Below are positions 32,974-42,599 of a DNA stretch of 64,000 nt, in pieces; within the stretch, counting starts at the first letter, position 1; every line of letters begins with the position of its first letter. The DNA is from Kappaphycus alvarezii (lineage: Eukaryota; Rhodophyta; Florideophyceae; Gigartinales; Solieriaceae). The position numbers and the translations under genes are program-made. The stretch covers positions 62,001 to 126,000 of the forward strand of contig NADL03000873.1 of NCBI GenBank assembly GCA_002205965.3, read 5' to 3'. A model generated the notes under the pieces. That model saw only the letters and a program-made list of their open reading frames with translations, was not told the DNA's origin and did no database searches.

Positions 32974-33187
32974 AGGGGAAAAGGTTTGGGTGTTTTACTC
33001 TTGGAAGATATATCCGATCTATCCCATGGTTTTCCAGAGAACCGCAATCAACTCAAAAAGGATATACCGACACAGTAATGGGGAAGGAACTACGCCCCCT
33101 AAAATGCTACCCTCAGGCCAGCCTTTCGACATAAGGGGAACGTTTGGGTGTTTTACTGTTGGAAGATATTTCCGACCTATCCCATAA
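32974..33187 (+). repeat. Two adjacent GGTTTGGG repeat copies
   Basis: A copy at 32974-33125 is followed directly by a truncated copy at 33127-33187, suggesting nested or tandem insertion. Confidence 0.75.
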
Positions 33188-33745
33188 GGCATAAGGTGTA
33201 CAGCTTCTCGAAGCTGGTGGAGCTGGGAGCATTTGCATCATAAGGAGGGGTGGCCACTGGTACGTTGTATTATTTGCCATAAGTGGTGAGAGTTAGCTGT
33301 AGGGGATGGGTTTGTGCGAGGTCAATGTTCTTGCAGGTTGTGGTAGTACCGTTTACTCGCCCTTTGCGATGATCTTGATATGGATTTCTACCCGATGGGT
33401 TCCGATATGTACGGCTCTACTGGACTTTGGACCGAGGCTGGGTTGCATCGCATTTCCGATTACATTGTCTTCCGGAAAGGGACGAGTCCTGTTGCCGAAC
33501 ATCAACGCCTTTTTCTCGTTCTCAATTCCTTGGTCCAACAACGTACTGTGATTGCTATCAATCGCAGGAAGCTACACCGCCCTGCTCCATAATTCTGTTG
33601 TCCTGATATGTTCATGTGTCAGCAAGAGTCTCTCTCTCTCCCCGGTTTACTCGTCAATTAACATCTTGTCGAGTATCGTATTCTAAAAAGGAGTATTCTA
33701 CTTAGAGCTCAATTTTTAACAGTATCGCATTTTACTATGAAAGGG
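33188..33745. other. Stretch without a supported gene
   Basis: Open frames at 33306-33551 and 33380-33592 overlap in different frames and show no domain. Nothing else recognised. Confidence 0.3.
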
Positions 33746-33925
33746 GGGAATGGTTTGGGTGATTTACTTTTGGAAGATATATCCGATCTATACCATACTT
33801 TTTACAGACATCCAAAATCGACTCAAAAAGGTATAGCGACACAGTGATGGGGAGGGAAATACGCTCCCTAGAAGGCTACCTTCAAGCTAGCCATCAAGCA
33901 GGACGCATTGGACATGACGGCTGCT
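33746..33925 (+). repeat. Dispersed GGTTTGGG repeat, near full length
   Basis: Best plus-strand copy to define the family: it starts GGGGGGAATGGTTTGGGTG, passes GGAAGATATATCCGATCTAT, CGACTCAAAAAGGTATAGCG and GCTACCTTCAAGCTAGCCA, and ends GACATGACGGCTGCTGCAGC. It is about 180 bp. At least nine full or partial copies on both strands lie between 19.7 and 36.0 kb. No terminal inverted repeats or pol III boxes are obvious, so the class is unknown. Confidence 0.7.
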
Positions 33926-34272
33926 GCAGCTTTCATTCGCATCAAAACCCCCGAACCTTTCCGTACGTCTCCAATGCCCTCACGGCCACGTTTCTTGCCA
34001 CGCCATTTAGCAATGCACATGCATCCGGGTGTTTACTATGATATCGCCACCTTTAACGCATGCACTTCCTTTTGCCGACCATTGGATCGACGCATTCTTA
34101 GTATATTCTGCTCCTCCATTTCTCCATCGCAAAAGCAGCTAGCAGACACAGTTCACATGGCTTTGGAAGAAGCCCTGTCGCCTGGTAACACCACACCCGC
34201 GCCTTTCGTGATACTATGTCCCTGATTGCACCCGACGGATGGGACTGCTGGGCACCATGCCCTATTTTGAAG
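33926..34272 (-). pseudogene. Relic related to the ORF split by element C
   Basis: Minus strand about 33955-34050 encodes HPDACALLN and VRALETYGKVRG, matching the 23954-24146 segment (HPDAYAMLI, VRAMETYGKVRA). Stops follow. The rest of the stretch to 34272 has no recognised content. Confidence 0.45.
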
Positions 34273-34721
34273 GCATATTATAGGGTAAATCGTAGTTGGA
34301 AGAGATATGCAGAACTAATTACCCCAAGGAGGTGATGCAAGCGAAAAAAGTGCTACCGTGGTGTAGTTGAATGAACAAAAAGGTTTGGGTAAGGACGATA
34401 ATTACGAGGGCTACAAACAAGCACAGAAGGGGCAGGGTCTACCACTGATGTTCTCTGACCAGCGTAGAAAGAGTGGTTCTTGGGTCTGAGGTTGAATCTC
34501 AACTCCATACAACTCTGGACCTGACTTGAAGTTGTCTGCCGAATTTCTTGATCTCCACAGGAGGAAGTGGTTTGCTCAGCTTATACAGACTTTTTGGCTA
34601 CCCCTAAAGTTTCAAAAAAACATTATAAGAACCATAAAATGCATCAAATGGAATCGTGTGAGGGAGAAAGGCTAGCAGCAGATACTATCAGTATAAATAT
34701 CTAGATTTATTCCTTAATATA
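34273..34721 (-). repeat. Stand-alone gypsy LTR of the long-U3 type
   Basis: Diverged R-U5 (GGGTAAATCGTAGTTGGAAG, AAAAGTGCTACCGTGG, GAAGTTGTCTGCC) followed by the AGATACTATCAG-TATAAATATCTAG segment and then an acidic gene copy. No internal retroelement coding adjoins it, so it is a solo LTR or remnant. Confidence 0.65.
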
Positions 34722-35230
34722 TTATTCCTCTCGGTCAGACTTCAATAATTCGATCCAAATATCAATATCACCACAGCAGTCCCCACAAATATCCGCGAAG
34801 GGCTTACAATTCTTTATTTCCTCCTGTGAGATATCTAAACCTCTAGAGATGCTCCATCCAGTTCCAGCGCCGGAACCACCTGGTTCATACTGTCCGGCAT
34901 CCTCCACAACATTCCAGCACTTTCCATGTTTCTGTCCACCTGGTCCTCCTCGTCCTCACCTTCACTCTCCTCTTCCTCCTCTTCGTCTTCTTCTTCCGCC
35001 TCGTCCTGCCCCTCTTCCTCTACCTTATCCCTGCCTCTTCTGCTCCTCGAGGCAGCGCCCGTGCCCGTTCCATTCTCCTACAGTAATCCTCACAATCGAT
35101 TGGTCCATTGCCCATCAGGGCCAGCGCGTTGAAGGGGCGGCAGCATCGGGATGGCTTTTCGATGGTGAGGAACGGGCGGAGATTGGTCATGTTGAGGAAG
35201 AAAATTGGGTGAGCCGATGGGGTACTTGAT
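34722..35230 (-). pseudogene. Acidic-protein gene, copy 2
   Basis: The minus-strand C-terminus LDISQEEIKNCKPFADICGD matches copy 1 (17974-18252). Upstream are a matching SMNQVVPALELDG segment in another frame and a Glu/Asp-rich run at about 34950-35020. Frameshifts lie near 34850-34860 and 34925. The upstream part past 35060 is poorly conserved. Plus-strand Ser/Pro-rich frames are shadows. Confidence 0.5.
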
Positions 35231-36278
35231 GGTGGGGGTTTTCCTCAACGACGTCGATTTCGAGTTTTAAATATAGCGACTTCTTCGAAAAGTTTCACGC
35301 TATTAGACGAAATACGAAAATGTGACGCAATTCTGCGGCTTCGAATTTGCATATAATCAGAGCAATAACTAAAAATCTGCTTGATAAAATTTCGAGACTG
35401 AATTTGGAGGAAGAAGCGTATCAGAAGTGGAAAGATTTCTTTTTTGATAAAGGAGGACCAAAATCCTCAAAACCAAAACAGAAATGGAGTTGCACAGTGA
35501 ACCTGGGTTCATTGGGAACATTAGTTTCATAATTTTGTTCGTAAAGAAAGTTGATGGGAAGAGTTGTTTATCAAATCTCAAAGGGAAGAAGAAGACAGAA
35601 GTATGTGAGGAGGACCACTCTCCTACAGAAAGAACCGTTTTGTAACAACAACTATATCCCTGTATTCAGCCGAAGGATTTGCCTACTGGGCACCATGACC
35701 CATCTTAAAGACAGATACCAGGAGCAAATATTTCTCCACTTGGTTCCAGAATTCCTGTCAGACCTCTTTGCTCTCCTCCGATACTCGTTTGTCAAAAGCA
35801 AAGTGACCGGAAATGCTGTATACCTACAAAAGACTTCTGTTGTACCGTCGTTTCGGCTTTGAGCGCAGCTTTTGCCCTAACAACCATGTGAGCCTCCTCG
35901 AAAAGGAGGAAGGTTGTGTTGTGGTGCTGTTGGAAGATATATCCAATCCAACCACACTTTTCCAGAAAACCATAATCGACTCAAAAAGCTATTCAGGGCA
36001 GGCAAACCTATGAAGAAGGAACTACGCTGCCTAAAGTAACCTATTTTGAGCGGTCCAACGTCCATTCATTTCGCTTCAATTTCAATACAAACACCGGACA
36101 AGACCGGATCTCTGGGGTATGGGAGCCTTTGGTGGCGCGGAATACTTTGACGTAATCTTATTCAACTCTTCTTTCTTCTCTTTTGCCAGAGAGACGAAGT
36201 TCAACCCACTCACGAGCCTTAAAGCCCCCCATACGAAGAAGAACAGGAAATAACAAGGAATTTTTGCTGAATTGGCAG
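35231..36278. other. Stretch with one GGTTTGGG repeat copy and no supported gene
   Basis: A diverged dispersed-repeat copy lies at about 35915-36040 (GTTGGAAGATATATCCAATC, CGACTCAAAAAGCTATTC). An open frame on the plus strand at 35551-35862 has no ATG and no domain. About 35262-35430 may be the upstream region of acidic copy 2. Confidence 0.4.
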
Positions 36279-36370
36279 GGAAAAGCCGACTAGTTCTTTT
36301 CTCCACATCAACGGGCGGCGTCCAGCGACGTCCTTTAATGTGGAGAGGAGAAGAACTAGTCGGCTTTTCC
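36279..36370. repeat. Long hairpin (inverted repeat)
   Basis: Arms GGAAAAGCCGACTAGTTCTT... (36279-36308) and its near-perfect reverse complement (36338-36370), with a loop of about 29 bases. The right arm has three extra bases. It is too symmetrical to be chance. Confidence 0.85.
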
Positions 36371-36374
36371 ATCC

Positions 36375-36623
36375 GTGACGATCGCCGTGGTCAAGGAAAT
36401 TGTTAGAAATGTTGCCAGTGTCGGGATGGAACGGGCTCTGAACTCGCAAGTCATTCTATTACAGCGACACTCCGAACTGACAGTAGCCTTCAACGCCGTC
36501 TTTGTATGTTCGCCTTCACTCCGTAAGCCGGTAGATTTGAGTGCCGTCTGCAGCTGCCGTAACGTGGATAACACAAAGTTACACCAGTCGACTAGGTTTC
36601 AATCAAAATATCTGCTACAGTAA
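36375..36623 (+). CDS. Short ORF, possibly a gene fragment
   Basis: 82 codons without a clear ATG at the start (an ATG-coded Met lies at about residue 17). Composition is protein-like (TIAVVKEIVRNVASVGMERA), with several Cys. No family is recognised. It directly abuts the hairpin at 36279-36370. Confidence 0.25.
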   Translation: MTIAVVKEIVRNVASVGMERALNSQVILLQRHSELTVAFNAVFVCSPSLRKPVDLSAVCSCRNVDNTKLHQSTRFQSKYLLQ

Positions 36624-37535
36624 ACGGTCTCTAGAGACCGAATTACTGCGCTGGCAAAACAGAACGGGAGGATTCCTTCTATTCCTCTCGGCCTTTTCCA
36701 CCGGCATCTAATTTCTAGTCTCTCGGCGCACAATGATTCTCCTGTCCTTCGCTCCTACCTTTTGCTATATCAGCTGGGGCATATCTCAAGAATGATACCG
36801 GTGCGATCATTTCCTCCTTGCGTCGTCTTTCCCAGAGTCCTGAGTCAAAAGACCATTTGGTGGTTCATGTCAAAGCCTACAATGCCTTCAATTGCATTTA
36901 CATTCAGTGCTTTCTTGAATCGGCGCAAACTGTCTAGCAGGAAACTGAAGGTATTATCTTTACGGACAGCAATTCCCTCCCGCTAGGTTTCCCTCTTCAC
37001 TTCCTTTTTCTTTGTTCTGAGTACCAATTTCTTTCCCTTTCACGCAACCAAGTTACATTTATTGATACTTTTCCCTTTTTCTCGTTTCTATATTTATATG
37101 CGATATTCTTCTCTTTAGGTTGTAATTACTTAGGTCTGCTCCGCTTATTTGATCTTATTGGCATCTAGTTTTCTTTCTCATAAATCAATATTTCTACACG
37201 TGGTTTACACCTGACCATAAACCATCCTTTCAAAGGCAGGTTTCACTAATTATCACTACAAGACCTATTTTGTCTACTTTTTGGGTTCAGCAGGCCTGTA
37301 AATCTGAACTTTTTGGTTCTAATTCAAACTTTCGGAGCTGTCTTAAAAGATGTTCTTGTCCTGCAATAGGAAAAAATTGACAATTCATAAGGCTCCTGGC
37401 AACCATCGTCTTCCAATTACCTCCCTCCCGGCCCATTACCAAATATTGTCATCCTCAGCCCCTCACTTTCTACCCTTTATTACCTTCGGGATAAAAGACG
37501 TCGAGAACTACCCACGCCGCTAAGCTAGAGAGCGC
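36624..37535. repeat. Stretch containing the second copy of the T-rich dispersed repeat
   Basis: 36935-37255 pairs with 8575-8900. Elsewhere (36624-36930 and 37260-37535) nothing is recognised. Confidence 0.5.
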
Positions 37536-37787
37536 TTGGCAGGGCTCGGTGCTTGCCACCTGGTGGAGATCGAAACACAGGGTGCGGTGAGGGAGGGGAA
37601 CTTTGAAGAGAAAGATGGCAAGGCAGAGGAATTTTTTCGAGACGTGACTCCGGAACTGTCCTACGGCTTCCAAGAAGAAAGTTTTGTGGACCAGTCCGGG
37701 AGGGAGGGAGATGAAACTGGGAATTATGCGGATACAGAGGGGATTTCGACCCGTGTCATATGGGATGGGAAGGAACTAATTGGTTGA
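37536..37787 (+). CDS. Acidic short ORF, uncertain
   Basis: Open for 83 codons with no ATG at its start. Acidic and varied (AEEFFRDVTPELSYGFQEES, GDETGNYADTEGIS). May be an exon or fragment; unrelated by eye to the acidic LTR gene. Confidence 0.2.
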   Translation: MAGLGACHLVEIETQGAVREGNFEEKDGKAEEFFRDVTPELSYGFQEESFVDQSGREGDETGNYADTEGISTRVIWDGKELIG

Positions 37788-38369
37788 AATAGGTGGTCCC
37801 GGCCATGGAACCAGTCGGAATGGAGTCAGGTGGCCTTTATTCGTTGCAGTGATGGTGGTACAATCCTGAGACATCCATAGGCATGTTTGGGAACTCCGTG
37901 GGTAATGATGATATATTGGGAGAAGTGCTACATTCTGATGAAAAAAAGATGATTTTGAGGAGTGGATTCAGTAAGTTTTTTCAAGTATCTCTTGTAAAAA
38001 TCTTCGCACCCACATGAACTCTTTTCCCATTTTTTCCGGTGCTTTTACTAGTTTCATTGAGATTTCGTCCTCGAAAAAAATTCTGTAAACGGTGAGTGCA
38101 TGGTAGTCGTACGGCCCCATTACACTGTAAACGATGCAGTGTATACGGCATCATACTTTACGTGCGGTTACTGTACAGTGCTACCCTCGTGGCACGTGCA
38201 ACGTAGAGTGGGTACTGTAAGGTCTTGTACAGTACAGTAGGTACACCGGTTTAACGTACAATTCTGCCATTACGTGGCATGTGCACAGTACGTTCGGCGC
38301 TGCAATGCGTACAGTGCCGGCGCGAAAATTCTATCAGTTATGCTACGATGATATCTGGCCTTACAGTAC
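37788..38369. other. Non-coding stretch rich in TACTGTA/GTACAG words
   Basis: About 38095-38340 contains an unusual density of ACTGTA and TACAGT (self-complementary GTAC/CAGT combinations). No coding is seen. Confidence 0.4.
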
Positions 38370-41270
38370 TCACCACATGCATAAAAGCTCTAAATAACTG
38401 TCTATAGGTGGTTAAATTCGACAAAACATGTCCTTCAGCACAACTTAATTTCAATTCCACAGGAACGTTTGTAGCTAACGGTTTACATTTAAGCACCTCA
38501 AATGCCTACAAAAGTTTAATAATTAGTTGATTATGGAATCTGACCTCATTTGCACTGTCCTCGACAGTCATTCCCAAAAATCTTTCAATCTTTTCCGGAA
38601 TCCGTATGTCTAAATACTTCTTGAAATATAGAATGACTTCGCTTAATACAGGTTGTACGTTCCCAAATACTACGGTATAGTCAAACTATACATCCAAAAA
38701 CACAAATTCCTTTCAAGTAATTAGTATGTACAACGTCGGGTCTGCCTTGCTGTGTTTGCAGCCCATATCCCTTACAAATCTATCAACGTGAACGTTCCAT
38801 TCCCTATATGCTTCACGTAAACCATATAGTGACTTGTCTAGTCGCTAGTCATAGTCCTTAATCCCTTAGACTTTGAAACCATCCGGCTGTTCTATGTACA
38901 GTTCTCCCTTGAGCGGTGAACTCAAGAATACATTTTGACATCGATCATTGATCTACAACAACCAAAGTGCACTGAAATGTCAAGCATGAGGCCTAATGAA
39001 GTGTACTCTGGAACAAAAGGGAAAAATTCCTTAAAATAATCTCATGCTATCTGCGAAAACCTCTTCGCTAACCACCGTGCCTTGCGTATAATTAAGTTAC
39101 CCTTGCCATCCTTCTTCAACTCAAATACTCACTTGGTACGAATCAAATTCTTATCTGCACTAACCTATACCATGTCCCATGCATCCAATATTTTATAGAG
39201 TTCAACTTGAAATGCATTGATTTCAGCCAATCCTCAGTTTCGTCTTCCTTAAGAACATCTTCATAAGACATAGGTATTCCTTCATGTTCAATAGTAGTCT
39301 CCAACACCAAGTGCGTTAGCTCATGCCCAGACCGGATCTGTGGCCTCCCTTGTAGCACGTTCCCTACGATGTACCCCAGGATATAATATCAAGGCCTCCG
39401 AATACTCACTACTACTACCGTCGTCTTGGTCGCTCCGTTCCTTATTTTCCATGGCCTGGATTGGTTCGCTTGCCCACTCCTTGTTTGGATTCTTTTTTCG
39501 ATCTCTACCTCAGCGATCACATCATCAGTACCTTCTGAGTCAAGAGTCTTACCAACTTGTGCTTGCGAGGTCTCGTCTTCATTTAACTTCATATCTTCAA
39601 AGCAATGCTTATGGCTCTTGCTATTTATCAAAGTCGATTTCGTTTGCGCTTGTCTTTCTTTTGCTCTCAAGGGCCTCGGTAAAGGAAACAACCTTTGTTT
39701 CGGAAATGTTGTGGATTACTATGTGCCCACTAGTTTATCGAACAAATTTTCTAATTCTTGCATCATATGAGGTGTTTTAAAAGATTTAGCAGGAAACTCA
39801 CCGTCCGGTACCCGCTGTATATATCAAGCAAAGTCAAAAAATACTTTGACTTACCCAGTGACTCATTCCTTATTGGATTAGTAAGTACGTCACTGTAAAC
39901 GCACCCAATGGGGTATATGACATCATTTGATTATCATTCCTTTCATTTTCTTGGCGCACGCGTTGATTTAATAATTGCACACGTTTCACAATTCAATATT
40001 GTACCGCTGACCTCAGACTCCCTGATGCCAATAAAATGCAGCAGTGTTGCTCTGATAAATTCATTGCTACACTGTCCTAACCGTACGCGCCAATCTGGTG
40101 CCTTTCTGTTCTATTCAACGCTTTCTATCCCGTGAAAAACATCAACGACCGCTTCGTACAATCCGTCAGATGTTTCACATCCGGCTATCTTCGTTATTTC
40201 CGACTGTTTAGGTACCATTTCTAGGAAACCAGAGTGAGTCCGCTTTCATAATTGTCAATGATGACTCTGAACTGATTTTTGCTTGCCTGTGACAGTGAAA
40301 TCGAATTGTACATTAAGTCATAATTATATAATGCATTGTGAAGAATCATTATACTCCTTTGTTTCACGGTTCCTGCACAGTCCTCGTGTTTTTCGTGAAC
40401 GTAACTAATTTTTCACTTCTCTTCCTCATATTTTTTGTGCAATCCGAACCAAGAATTCATTGGTCCGACGGCTGCCCGTTCGCACGAACCGACATCATTT
40501 GAAGTTTTGACACCATTGCAGTAGAATTATTATTTTCCTCTTCGTTTTTGTTCTTGCAGTCACTTGCAATGTGTCCCTCTTTTCCACATATGATGCATGT
40601 TCGTTTTTCTTTTAAGATTATTGGTATAATCCTTCTTTAAATTTATTTTGTTCCAGCACTATTTGGCTATGTGTCCCATCTTGCTGCATGAAAAGAACTT
40701 TTTTGACTTCTCCTGATTCAAAAAAGTTTTTTTCTCAACAACCTGAGAATAAATCGTACAGCAAGTCTCACGAATATGAATGTGGAAACTACCTCGTAGT
40801 AGCCATAATTCCTGTCCATAGTTGCATCAGCTGTAACATAAAAGTACTTTGGTACACCTCTCGGTATGGAACGTTTACTTTCCAGTCCTGAAATATTATT
40901 AACTGCTCTCCCGAGTTCACTAATCAACTTTACAGGCGTTTTTGAGAAATCAACAATTTGCTCTCCCCTTTTTAGCTAAATTACTTGCAGCCTTGATAAC
41001 TCTGCATCGACTGATGCCTCAGATACGGTTTGAAATGTTTATTTCAAAATATTTCGTGCCTTAAAAGGACACCTTGACTTACACACCATCCCTTTGCCTG
41101 AGTCAAAAATAACGGTGAGAATAAACGCGAGCGCGAGATCCCTTCTCTGAAACTTTTTACTGCGTCGCCCAACGTCCGTAGTTGTCGACCCTGGAACTTT
41201 TAATCCATTTTCTTTCGCTTTTTTGCTACTTTCGTCGGCAATAGTTAGTGCACTCACTTAATTGCCTTCT
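38370..41270 (-). mobile_element. Ty1/copia retrotransposon relict
   Basis: Decayed minus-strand element, reading from about 41270 to 38370. Gag-like start; zinc knuckle CMICGKEGHIASDC at about 40560-40600; a weak protease start (ILGSDCTKN near 40450). The pre-integrase zinc region lies near 40000-40120 (WRVRLGQ, NCETCA). RT follows, with EDWLKSMHFKLNS and GTWYRLV (39143-39250), ARWLAKRFSQIA, YTSLGLMLDISVHFG, DKSLYGLREAYREWNVHVDR (about 38770-38850) and IERFLGMTVEDS. Next comes KCKPLATNVPVE before RNase H. The integrase-before-RT order and these motifs identify copia. The catalytic YVDD is lost (FDYT). No LTRs were found. Confidence 0.85.
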
Positions 41271-41594
41271 AATTCCGTCTCTTCATAGGTACACAGTTTT
41301 TTCCCCTTAAGCATCACTTCAAAGTTATTTGAAGAGGCAAAACATTGATATGCCTTTAAAAAAGATATTCAGAACTTTATTACCTTCATATTATCCATTT
41401 ATTTTCGCCAGTAATATAAAGAAATGGAAATAGGTGATAAAACTATTTTTCTTGCTTCTCGTTGCCAAATTAGAGTCCGAATTCTGGATACGTAACCTTT
41501 TGCACGGCTTTTATTCTCTTTTTATCTTTCTGTCCTCTTTCCAAATAGCTACCCATAAAGTTCCAAGCTATATCCAGTAAGTCCATGATTTGAA

Positions 41595-41765
41595 AATGTT
41601 AACTTGGAATGTTCAACGCAGCATGTTGCTATGTCCAGCACTGGACCTGTCGTAGATGTAGATGCTTGTACAAATGTATAAACCTGTAATCTTTTTATCT
41701 GTTCCCAAGCTTTCAATGCATCCGGCTAAACTCGCCGCCAATTCCTATCTCTTGCAAAAAGAAAA
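41595..41765. repeat. Dispersed repeat, second copy
   Basis: TTAACTTGGAATGTTCAACG through AAACTCGCCGCCAATTCCTA aligns with 22165-22360. Unknown nature. Confidence 0.55.
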
Positions 41766-41779
41766 GCAAAAAAAATTTT

Positions 41780-42590
41780 TCAACGCAATTTCGATTGCAT
41801 CAAGGCGTCTTAAGCTTGTTCCGGTTAAGGCATAGAAAAAAACTTTATAGGATATATTAAATTCAGGGGGTGTGTTGAATGTGATTTCAGAAATTGTGGC
41901 GGCATTTTTTGGCCCGGATGTCATCTCAAAATTACCAAAAAAATAATAGGTGATGTAACGGTAGCAAACTGAATGGGTGCGGTTGGAAAAAATTCCGCGT
42001 TATTTCGGAGACTTGGCAGTTGAAGTTGTTTTCCATTAATTCATGAACTAAATTTTGATGCAATCCTTGACTGTCCGAAAATGGAAGACCTCGGTTTATG
42101 CATTGTAAAGGGCTACTAAACGTTTTTAGTTGAAATAAACGACATAAAAATAGGATATCCCTCCACTTTGATATTTTCAGAAACATGTAGATCCTTGTAT
42201 GAATTGATTATGAATATTTCAATTCTGAATACTTCAGCTTAGATTTACAATTATCGAATATGTTCGGAAATGGGAACGTATACGACAAAGGGGCTACTAC
42301 TATTTTCAATTCTGAATTTGGAGTGAAATATAACTTTAGTATGAAAGAGGAATAACATTTTAGATACGATGGAATATGGAAAAATAGGGAAACTCGGGAT
42401 GATATCAATAGTTAGAATGATAAAACACACCTCGGTGAACTTTAAATGTGGTGGATCACAAATTGAACAATTAGAATGCAGCAGATGCGAAATTTTCCGG
42501 AAACATAAAGATAAAATGTATAGATGTATGGCGCAAAGGGAGGTTTTCAGGGAAAAAAACCAAACTATTCTTTTCTTCTGACTCTATGAA
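41780..42590 (+). mobile_element. Old gypsy fragment, protease region (plus strand)
   Basis: AAGGCGTCTTAAGCTTGTTCC and GATTTCAGAAATTGTGG align with the protease region of element C (26285-26390). GATGCAATCCTTGACTGTCC aligns with the protease end near 26539. The part after about 42150 is assigned only by position. Heavily decayed and without an open frame. Confidence 0.55.
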
Positions 42591-42599
42591 AACATCAGA

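Noticed and set aside
38095..38340. CRISPR-like array
   Set aside because: The short words are not regularly spaced and have no constant repeat-spacer structure. The host is eukaryotic.
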